Shown here piece by piece: positions 48,076 to 60,000 of a DNA stretch of 64,000 bases (its first letter is position 1; every line of letters begins with the position of its first letter). Origin of the DNA: Acanthococcus lagerstroemiae (Eukaryota > Arthropoda > Insecta > Hemiptera > Eriococcidae); contig CM063113.1 in NCBI GenBank assembly GCA_031841125.1, forward strand, positions 25,255,312-25,319,311, in the 5' to 3' direction. The notes beneath the pieces were generated by a model. That model ran no database searches. It had not been told where the DNA came from and worked only from the letters and a program-made list of their open reading frames with translations. The position numbers were made by a program, and so were the translations under genes.

Positions 48076-51000
48076 TTAACCAACGATGTTCAACAATGCC
48101 TTCTTGTAATCTCCGGACGTGTCATCCTGCGAATAAAATTATTCGATAAGTAATTGGAAACCAGGGTTAGATAGTTATCTGTGTCGGTTACACTTACTTT
48201 GATCCAGCTTTCAAGTGATTTTCCGTACGCCTGTTCAAACGCTACTTTGATATCTCCCAGATCGATTTCCGATCGGCCCACGATGATGCGAATAAGTGTC
48301 TTATCATGAGTGCCCACGCCTTTCATACTCTTGTATAACCTTTCGGCGAAAAATCCAACCTTGCTCTTTACACACTTGACTGTCAACATAAAATACAGTT
48401 GTTAGGATTCATATGCGCAAATAGGTGGGGGCTTGGGGGGCTTAGCCCCCAAACTTCTACATAGCCCTCCTCCCCAACACTGAAGAATTACCAAAGGAAA
48501 TTATGCTGGGGGTGGTGTTGTTTCATAATAAGGGGGCTTAAGCTCCCCCAGTTCTGGACCCTATTTGCGCTCCTGTTAGGATTACCAGTACGGTTGTTTA
48601 ACTTCTCGTGTATATCGGAAACAGAATACTTCATTATTATTACGAGTATTACAGCTTTATGGGATTATTATATACATGCTTCTTTTTGCTGCTACCAGTT
48701 GGTACCACCTTTTACCGTCCACTCTTGGGCATAAACCTCCCCTACAACAGGATACTTACCAAGAGCTAAAAGAGCTTCGCGAATGTCACCAGAGAATTCT
48801 TTTTCGATGGTCTTCTCAATATCGTGCCCAACTAGACTCTCGTACTCCAAAAACACTCGACGTAAATGCATGTAACTGCGTGAAACCAAGACGCTGTTGA
48901 ACACGGATTCGTCGGTGCCCCATTTTCCTACTCCTGGAATTGGACATAATTCATTATTTATCTTAAATAATCTTAACGGACTATCTATACTCGAGTAGGG
49001 TCTGTTTATGTACGGGTATGTGGAGGTACCTGCATTGTAAAGAGCCTCTGCATCCTTTCTAGTGGACCCTTCGTCTACTATTTGATCTTCATTTCGGTTC
49101 CCCTGCAATCAAATGATTTTATAAGTTGGTATCAAAAAGAAGTCTAAACTGGATCTACTTCTGCCATTTGCTGACAGCTGATTTTAGTGGTGCATGGAGT
49201 CAAAAAAGTCAATTATGGAGCGGAGACTTAAGCTAGTCCTGTTCATCGAGGAAGCAAGGCCTTTTTCGTTGCTGTCGATATTCAATAGAAAGCCACAAAT
49301 AATATGTTTTGAATTTCCTAGGTTGCAAAATTTTTGTGAAACACTACACAAGCGGAATGATTCGGAATCTAGAGACTGAACCCGTTGAGATAGGAAGATA
49401 TGCCGACGACTCAGAATAACAGTTTCATCCAATTAGGTGCGTTAGTTTTCCCCAAAATTTGAAAACATTTATGCTAACTTACCACTGCCAGTGATACACA
49501 CAGTCTTTTGAAATGACCAGACGTATCGCTTTTCAGATCTTTCTCCAGTGTTGTTTTGTAAACTGTTAAAACAATGAAAATTTCATTAATCACATTCGGT
49601 TGTAAGCCCATCCGCTAGAGTACGATAGAGAATACGAAAAATAAGCAACAGTACGAATTTAAAATGATGCATAAGAAATCTGAAATTTGGAGGGCAGCGG
49701 GCACTGAAGTTTGATAATTTCTTTTTATTCTGAGTAATCTGAAGTTGAAAAGGGGGGGGGAGTATTGGAACTAGAAAATTTCATCTCACTACTAAAGCAC
49801 TATAACAAATTATAAAATGGTTTTATATTTTGTAAAGTTCAAAAAGCATATTTCCCTGCCAATATTTGGATCCTCTGATTTAAGGCAGAACAAATGAGAT
49901 GAATATCGAATTGAATTTTTTTGTAGCGCAAGTGAGTTACTAAGAATTTTATTGTTTTTTTTTTCCTTCTCCAGTACCACAGTTTATAATACAATTTATG
50001 AACTCGAATATGACCTCCTTGCTAACATATTACATGAAATATAATTTATAGTTTATAAATAGTGGAACACTACAACGGATCCGGGCGTTTTAAGGGCTAA
50101 AACTTTCTTGTTTGTTACTCTGGTACTTTTAGAACTTCTTCGTCAAGTCCCTGAAAAGGATCCTATTTGGATACAGCCATTTTTTATTTATTTATTTACA
50201 ACCTTGATTAGGTGTACACCAAGTTTGCGGTGTAAGTCGTCACCTAATCTGCCCACCATTGAGCATAGGTTTCTATCACCTTCCCCCATCTTTCGCGCCC
50301 CCTCGTGTCCAGAAAGGACTTATGTATCCTAGAATCTCGTCTATCCACCGTGTCGCTGGGCGGCCTCTTTTCCTCTTCTGATATTTCGGGTCCCACATGG
50401 TGCAGCGGTAACTCCATTTCTCTGGGTCACCCCTAGCCAAAATGACCAGCGTATTTCAGTTTCAATTTTTTAATTTTGTACCTTATACTTTTTGCCCCTG
50501 TTTTTGCCCTGATAGTTTTTATATCAATCTTATCTTTCAAACGAATGCCCAAAATGCTCCTCAGCATTGAATTGTCTGTGTTTTTTAGACGCTGAATTTG
50601 CCTCTGGGTTAGTGCGCATGTTTGAGACCCATCGGTGAGAGCTGGGACCACACACCTCTCGCGTACTTTCATTTTTTTAGATTTAGTTTAATTTTATTTT
50701 TAAAGATAAATTTGTGCGCCCAAATCGTCTTCCTTTTTCTAATAACGCCTTCCATACTGTTATCGAATTTCGTTGTTTGACCCAGATATTTGTCCTCTTG
50801 TACCCGAGATATTTTTGCCCCCTCCAGCCGAATTTCATTGGGTCCTTCCCTGTTGGACATAAATTTCAATTTCGATAAATTCATGACTAGTCCGTGTTCC
50901 TCGCTTACTCTTTTTACTTCCCCTACCATTTTCACCATTTTGTTAAAATTTTTTGCTATCAGTGCAATGTCATCTGCAAACCTAAGGTTGTTTAAATTTT

Positions 51001-54000
51001 TGCCCGTAATTTGTATACCTTTGCTTTCCCATTCCAATCCCCTGAATATTTGTTCCAGTGGGCAATTAAGAATATTTGGGGATAGTGGGTCCTCCTGTTT
51101 TACCCCTCTTTAGATAGGGAAGTTCTGACCTATTATGTCAGTCTTGACATTGGCCGTCGAGTGACTGTGTAGATAGACGAGAATTTCTCTGATTCTACTA
51201 GGTACACCTTGTGCCGCCAGGGCCTGCCATAGTTTCTCGTGGTAAATTAAGTCGAACGCTTTATGGAAGTCGATAAACATTACCCACATTTCCATATTGT
51301 ATTCTTTGGTTTTTTCAATCAGTTGATTTAAAGAGTTTGTATATGGTCTATAGTGGTGAAGGTTTTTCTGAATCCGCTTTGTTCGACCGACTGCTGAAAA
51401 TCGAGTATGTTTATTATGCGGTTTTTACGAGTATAATTTTCACGAATAATTTTACCTGGTTAAATGATAGGCTTATGAGACGGTAGTTATTTATGTCGGC
51501 ACGATCGCCTTTTTTGAAAAGGTGAATTATTTCTGAGGTGTGCCATGGGGAAGGTATGGTGGATGATAATCTTGTTAATGGAGTGCTTTTAGGCTTCCTG
51601 ACAGGGATTTTGTAATTTCATTGTCTATATCTGATCGAGTCCGGGTGCTTTGTTGGATTTTAGACTTTTTATAGCTTGGAACACTTCTTCCTGTAGGACT
51701 GGCAGAGTTGGATCATTATCTACGGTTTTGTACGGTTTTGTTTGACCATGATGCTGGGTTTTCAGATTTATTAGTTGCATAACATAGGTTTTTGTAGAAG
51801 TTTGTTGCAATTTTTGAGATTTCTGTTCTATCAAACACAGTCTTCCCTTTCTCATCTTTTATCTTTGGGAACATATGGGAGTGCCTTTTTGAATTTTTTT
51901 CTTCACTTTCTTTGCGGAGCCACTCTCTATTATTTTATCTATGATTTTTGAATCATAGTCGTTAATATCTGGACAGATCCTTTTTCTAACTATTTTTTTT
52001 CAATTCACCAAGTTCTATTTTTTGTATGTTTTTTTTTGTGGTTTGAATTTGGATCCTCTGATTTAATGCAGAACAAATAAGATGAACATCAAATTGAATT
52101 TTTTTGTAACGTGAGTTACTGAGAATTTTGTTCCGTAATTTTTTTTTCTCCAGTATCATGGTTTATTTCTTCATGTGAAAATAATGCAATTTATAAACTC
52201 GAATATAACTTCCTTACTTTACATATTACATGAAATATAATTTATAGTTTATGAATAGTGGAACACTACTATGGATCCGGGCATTTTAGAGGATAAAAAT
52301 TCCTTGTTCGTTGCTCTGGTACTCTTAGAACTTATTCGTTAAGTTCCTAAAAGGGATCCTTTTGGGATACAGCCATAGCTATCTTAATGTACTATTAGAT
52401 TTACATGATTTAATACAGAGATGTATCGAAGGGAGGATATGAGCAAGGGGCAAACAGATGCCGATGTAAGGTCTGATAAAGTCCGTCCGGGCCAAGCTAG
52501 TGAAAGGCCAGTGGACCATCAAAAATCTATGTATCCTTGACTTCTGAAAACAAAAGAGGGAAAAGGACTGCCAAAAATCTACGTATCCTTGATACTTGCC
52601 CCCCCCCCCAAAAAAAAAGTAAGTAAAAATGAGGCCACCAAAAGAATTTTCTATTCAGGTTTAAATCCACCCCTAGATGGGAGGGAGAAGCTCCTTTCAA
52701 GATTTTCTAATCTCGATAAAATCGGATTCTCAGTTGAAAAAACTAAAACGAAGTGAAAAGTCTTTTACTCTACTGATTGATTTACAAATTTACCTTTTAG
52801 GGTGTCTACGAGGTCAGGAAGTCAAGACAAGTCAAGATTTTTGCAAACAGGTCAAGAAGAAATTTCTTCAAATACAAAAAAATAGGCCCGGAAAAAGCCA
52901 GGGAAAAAATTTTGACGAGTCTGTAGACACCCTATTGATGCAAGATAAACATTTGTCGTTGAATACATTGAAATACCCCCTTCTCGACCCTTTTCTTATA
53001 AATCTAACCCAATTTATCGCAATTGTAATACCTTCTACACACAGTTGAAAAAAGAGACACGATATTACTGCGCCCGATATAAAAAGTTTGAACTTTTGGC
53101 CTCCATCATAGTTACCACAAATTTACAATCTCGCCCAAATTAATGTCGAAATCATATTTTGGAGCAATGAAAATTTATGAATCGATTCTATACTGTATTT
53201 CACTGCATTGCTGTCCCCTGCCCCTCCTCAGGAGCCACAATTTTAGATTTACAGCCAAACCGATCTCAAAAACGAATTTAAGGAATTCAAAACCCCTCGA
53301 TGATACCTCAATGAGGTCATTCGCATAAATAATAGGTCTAAAAATTCTTAATGTACTGTAATGAAAGGTAATTTTTATTTTACCCCCCCCCCCCAATGGC
53401 GTTTCTAGAGTACTTAGGAAGAAATTCTTAAGGACAATTTTTATAGGAATTTGGATCCCTTTTAAGCTCATGTTTACTCTTGCACAGTATTTCCCTCCTA
53501 TCTCCTCAAGTATGTATGTATTCGCAATAACGTATAATTTTTGGGTTTGAACAAATAATATACCGTGCAAGTCATTTCGTGATATCGATTTTAAAACTCG
53601 TCATATAATTTTTTTTCTTCGTGGCTTCACATTTCGATTAATCATGCTTTTTATATCGTTCTACTTAATACGTCGCTTAGAAAAACACCGAATGGATCCG
53701 AAAAATTGTAGGGGTACTCGTTAATCCGTCATCTCGAGATGCAGGCAAATCGAAAGACATCCCGCGTAGTAGAACGACAGACTAGTTGGAAAACTGTAGA
53801 CATTCAGGTGGTCGGGTAGGCAAACAGACAGACCGATAACGTCGTTGGCTTGCTAAATACCCCCAATGTGCCAAATTTTTCGAAAATACATATTTAGCTT
53901 GTTAGATTAGTCTCGTGGAGCTGTATCGATTAAAAATATCTCCTACGTGCTTAGTTCACTTTTCTGCCATTAGAATGTGCTCAGAACAACCCATATGCGC

Positions 54001-57000
54001 ATAGATAAAAAAATGTGGAAACAAAACTATGCAGTTTTTACGCTCTCTTATAAAATTCGATTTTTTGCGCATAGGAGCTATTTAGCAAGCCAACGATGAC
54101 AAAATAGTTTGCCGACCGATAGATAAACAAGCAGGCTGTCGGGTAGGCAACCCCCCTCCCGCCGAATAAAGCAATACTAAACTGGAATTCGGGTTTCAGC
54201 GGCCAAACCTTTTGGTTCCTATCCCGCCATAAAAGAAAGAAAGGGAGCCAACTAGCAAGATGGGAGGACGGGTTAAAAGCATTTCTGGGGGGGGGAGGGA
54301 TTTCAGAAGAATTTCAGAAAACAGAATAGAATGGAAAAGGTTGCAGGAGACTTTTGCTCACTTTGGGCCGAGGATATGGAAATAACAAACTAAGATATAA
54401 GAAAATGTAAAAGTAATCATCCTCAATAAAAGTTATTAATTAATTAATACTTCCAACTTCCCATATTCTGTATCCGGTATTCCAATAAGACATGTATCCA
54501 AAAGAAAAGATTTGGGATATGAAACCAAGGACATCTCCAAATCTCTAAATCCTGTATTCAGTATAGCCTATGTTTGTATTTCCTAGTCGGTCTTCGAAAA
54601 ACTTAAACCTTCGTAGATCAAATTCTCAGGATTGTATTTTCAAGAATGGAAGTGGAGAAGAAGCTGCTAAATTCTGTTGTCTGGTGACGTCTTATTTTTG
54701 AAAATATTCTGATATTTATCTTTATTCATTCAAAATCATTTGAAAAAGTGAAACTTTTGGAGCCTGTCAGTGAGTTCGTTTCTTCTGAGTTGATAGTTTG
54801 CTTCCTGATAAAGATTTCTTAATCAACATTTGTGTATAATTATTAGGGCTAGGATTTATATTACGATACCGCATATTTTTTCGTGCTGCACCAGATACCG
54901 CATATCAATTTTTTTCACATTTCATAGTTCTAAGACGAATGGTGAAAGTTTATAGTGCATATTTTCGCATTTTCTGGGTATAAAGGCATCAAAACGCCTA
55001 TTTTAGCCAAAAAACGTTGAAACTTTGCTTATAGGCTTTTTTCTGGTTGTTAGAGCTTTTTTTGAGAAAAATGCAAAAATCGGCCGGTAAAATGGAGAAA
55101 AAACACAAAAAATACAAAATTTTTGATATTTATTATTATTATTTTTTTTTGGTTTTCAAAGTTTAAACAAGCAAGCTAGCTGCTTGAAGCGGGTCGGCTT
55201 TCGACTGGAAAATTACAGACTAGAGCAGCATTTTTTAAAGCATAAATTGATTGACGATTGTAAAATCTTGAAAGAGTATTGTTTTATTTACTTATTTAAA
55301 AGGAAAAAATAAATACATTGACGTTTTTCTGCTCTGCATTTATTCTAGTTTCGCTGTACATACAATTCGATAGGGTTTTTGAAAGCACTTTGAAAATTCC
55401 TGCATTTTGATACCCATGATTGCATATTTTTATTGCACTTATTTATACTTTTTCCAGTTTTATAGCGCATATTTATGCTTTTTTTTTCTTCAAATTTTAA
55501 CCGCTTATTATAAGCGTTTTTTTTACTGTTTTAAGTGCATAAAAATCCTAGCTCTCTAATAATTATAATTATTGAAATGAAGAATTTTTAAAAGCCCCTA
55601 AAATTTACTATTATCTTGCTCTATGTTGCTTCCTTAAAATTTAATCACGGTTCAATCCTACCGCCCGTCTCTTTCCTCGGCTTACGCACTAACTTGTTGC
55701 AATTACTTCACTTGATATCGATTAAAGTGGAACATTTCGTACCAGCTAGCTTACCAGTCTGAGTAATGGAGAAATTCGAAGGTACCTATTAAACTTCGTG
55801 AATATAATGCGATTTTATGAGATTATCTCAAGCCGAGGAATTGAAATATAGGTCGCAGGGTCTGACTTTAATGCTGCTGTAATTGGCTTAAATTTTAGTT
55901 TTGATTATTTACGGCTCTACTCACTCCCGAACGTCTCCGAGGTAATGCTCGAAAGAGCGGATTCCAGGGCTCGGGTTGAGAGCAAAATTAAAAAAGAGGT
56001 TACCAAGTACAATTTCTCATCGGAAAGTAAGAGTCTAAATTTTATTAGTAAGTTACCGATGAGTGCCCGAAAAATAGTGCGACGCGGTTTACAGAAAAAA
56101 TTACATTTACAGTGTTGAAAATCAATAAATCAGTATTATAATAAACCCATTTTCCGTGTTATTCATTGTTCTGTGATGAACACCCCTCACCTCTTCCACT
56201 GACTCAGGGGGAGATGCCTCCGCGTATACCCATGTCGAACAGTAGCGACAATAAGGTCACACAAGTAGTTTAGGCTCCCTTATCAGGACTTATACGAGAG
56301 GTTCTATACATTCTCAACAGAACTTATGAAAGTCCATCATATCTTGGGAAACAACAGAAAAGAAACATTACAGAACAATCACTCGGTAACTTTGCACTGT
56401 CGTACAAAAGATCTTATCGCTTTTATAATTCCAGCTGTGCAGAGTACCTCTTTGGGCACCAGCGAGGCCGCGGAAAAAAGAGAAAGCCAAATATGAATTT
56501 TGGTCAATGAATATTTTAGTTCCATGCGTCGATATTAGACTGATACAAGATGGCGTCCCAAATTTCCCCTAAGCTTCTTTATACCATTTTGGTGTTTTAT
56601 TTTCGGAACCGGTTGCAGTACATTTTAGTGACAAAAAAACCGAAATTACTTTACACATTGAAATTAATGAAAAACAGGAGTTTTTGAAAGGTCACAAATT
56701 GGTGGCGCCGTACTGTCACCCTTAGTCGGTATTTATTATCTACTAGCAACCAGATATTATTGTTTCCTCTTTAAAGGTTATATGAAATCGATTGTACGTT
56801 CATAACCCATTGTCGTGTTTCGGTGAACAACTCGGATTGGTGCGTAATCAGGATTTTGTTCACGAATATTCTCGTCGAAGCTACCTTTGATTGAATTTTA
56901 CTATTTAAGCAAGTCGGTTTTTTTATTTGACATTTTAATTGTAAGATCACGTGATCTTGCATAGCCTTACTTTGGTGGTAACATGCAGCCACGGTCCTAA

Positions 57001-60000
57001 TACCATAATTACTGAGGGTGCACAATATTTCGATGATCGCCGCTTCGTCGGTTCCGATGCCGCTGACCGCATCGTGCAATTCCTTGGCGTAGAAATTCGG
57101 TAATGGCGTCAATAGCGCCAGGATTACGTCTTCGAATTTGCCGCTTAACTCGCTCTTCAGATCTTTCAGTAAATCCTGAAAGAAAAATTGATCAGTAATC
57201 GATGTGAGGTGGTGGGTTTGTGGGTATGCATGAAATGTATTTGCTTACTTTTCCATACAAGGTTTTGTACGCATCGATGATCTCCAGACGTTGACCAACT
57301 CCTCGGTTGGTGATGATGTCGATAATGGCGTCCTCGTCGGTACCGAAACCTTTCATAGCTTTACGTAATCCTTCGGCATCCGCATTGGCGTTGAAGTTGG
57401 GCGCATCACGTACCGTTGGAGTGCACTGAAAAATGAACTTGCATACAATCGGTGTTATCTATTTCCTAATAATTTTTCGAATAGCATTGTAAGGGTGATA
57501 CGTGCGTGGTGATTTAGTGGAACATTTTGAATCACGATTGGGAATAACTTCTTGGAGGGAGAGGCTGCAAGGTTCAAAAAATGAGACTTCTGCATAAAGA
57601 TGGCGAATTTCTATTTTTAAGATCAAACAGAATCTTAAAGGGAGTCAGTATTGTCGGAAGGGTTGGGCTGCTAAGACGCCAGAGGACGAAGCTTCCTACT
57701 GTATTTTCTACTTAGTTGGAAAATAATATAGGAATAATTTTAGTGGTTTTGATCCACGCCCAGAAATGAATGGTTCGGGAGCCTGGAGACCTAGTAAGTC
57801 AATCCACAGACGAATAGGAAGAAGGAGCTTGAACAAGAGATGGATATGAATGGAGCGAGTGTTGTTGAGGTAGTTCGGCAACGAATTTGCCAAGGGGCGT
57901 AGTTTTTAACAAGTTCTAAAATACATTTAGAAAGAATATCTGGGGAAAACTTGCGATAAAAATGTTGCTGTATCTTGCTGAAGATAAATATCACGTAGGT
58001 GTTCAGCACGCTGGGCAGATGCAATAATTGATAACATAATATCCGTATTTGTCGTCATTATTTATTTTTCCGTCACTTACACGATAACAGTTTGACCGAT
58101 TTGCCCTCAGATTACTTTATCTTAATTTGACCTCACCGCTAACTATATAGCGCTATAATTCAGAAACGGAGGGTATACATACTCTTCATTATTTTAATCT
58201 GCAAAACATGAGAAAAATAAAAAGTATCTCTGGTCACTGATGTGATACTTCAAAGGATAGTTTCTGGGGCCAGGGGTGCAGTGAGGGAGCCAGTTTGGCA
58301 TGCGTGCATCGACATAATTTATGATTTACCAAACATTAATGAGTAGGTTTGACAGTAGACAATATTAAAATGTTGGTTTACTTGCAATGAACCTCTATGT
58401 TGAGAAAAAAATAAAAAGGTGAAAACGAAAAATATAATAATCTATTTTATAAAAGGATGAGGTACTCCTCTGAAATCAGTTAATTTTCAAAACCAGAGCA
58501 GGAAAATGAGCAATATTTCTCCTGTTTTCTTTCGCCTTCCCCTCAACCTGAGGCACATTTAGAAACAAATTATATGAAATGAGTAATATCTGTACTAATG
58601 CCAAAAAACTTACATTTTGTTACATTTATGTTATAGGTTTCTATGGTATCATCCAGAAGAATTACTTGATTTTTAATGTTGAGAACCGGAAAGTTACTCA
58701 GAGTGGGTACGTAAAAATCAAACTTCATATACTAAATACTCGACTTTCTTCTCGACCCCCGCTTTCTCCATCCGGAAATATGTCGGACAAGTTGCTTACC
58801 TAAAAATGCGAAATCCTGCCAGAAAATACGATCATTCAGGCAGACCGAGAAATGAACGGGTGAGCCGTGAATTAGTAGACGCCCCAAAAGGATATTTAGT
58901 CGAAATCTGGGCCAGAATTTCTTCAGCTTTCTGTTACCTATTTCTAGGATCTCATAATCTGCTTGTGTACCAGTGTCATAGTTTTCGAGGACTGCTGTAC
59001 CAAGTTTAAATAAAATCGGAGAATAGGTAATCCCTGCTTCAAGGAGGTTGAGGTTCTTATGGGAATTTACAGTGATTTCTGGAATTTGAGCTTCAGTTGG
59101 CAATAAAGCGCCTTCCCCCGCCCCCCCTCCATATGAACGTATAAATTATTTTGATTTGTCAACTTGATGTTTTCTGAGTACCGGGATCCATTCCTGGGAT
59201 GTTTAACTAAAGGTTTTCATGCCACGAAGAACATGGAAATTGAAATAATTAAAGATTAGCCCCTTGTGGAGCCCAAAAGGTAGGGAAGAGAGGAAAAACT
59301 CCAAAAATGAACTCAACGACCCAAAAAAAAACTCTTGTTCAGACATAAATAATGTAGAAATTGGAATAAAATTGAAATAATTGATAATCTCTGTAGAGGG
59401 TGAAGGAGGGAAAAGAAAACAGGGTGTCTACCGAATATGAATTTCCCAATAGAATGACCATTGTATGACCTTTTCCGGTTATTTTCACTCCTGAACAGAA
59501 TTTGATTTCCAGAAGGAAAAATAAATTCAGAACTATGCTAGTTGCAAACGAAAACTTTGAAGAAACTTAGTAATTAAATAGCAACGAACGGATTATTGCA
59601 AAGAATATTGTAAAGAACACAAATTTTCAATTGAATTATAGTTTGCCCATATTTTGATAAGAAATATTGCAACTATTTGTAAATAATTAGAGGCATCTGT
59701 ATGACTTGTATGACCACTGCCTCAATTGTATGACTTTCGTATGACTTGAATGACCGGTAGACACCCTGTAAAAGGACCCTGGGCATAAGTTCAGCGACCT
59801 TGATATCCCCAATCTATAAAAGAAAATCATGATTAGCCTCATAGAGGGACTCATCCTCGATTGAAGTTAAAATTCTAAAAAGCCACTGATAATCCCGTGA
59901 GAACTTCAACCCTCTTTAAACATTGGTTACCTTCAGGGCCGCAGAGAGGAAAAGCGAGCCCGGGGCAGACACGAGAGGATAGAGCCCCTATGTTAGCAAG

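Noticed and set aside
50790..51113. 107-residue plus-strand frame
   Set aside because: Antisense of the LINE reverse transcriptase palm region, which has clear motifs on the minus strand.
54201..54340. Poly-G and poly-C runs (also near 14658, 15247, 32467, 49751, 52601, 53381)
   Set aside because: Simple homopolymers scattered in non-coding DNA; no structure or gene context supports a function.
58732..59103. 123-residue minus-strand frame in intron 1 of gene D
   Set aside because: No recognisable domain, no paralog counterpart and no splice support; open frames of this length occur by chance here.
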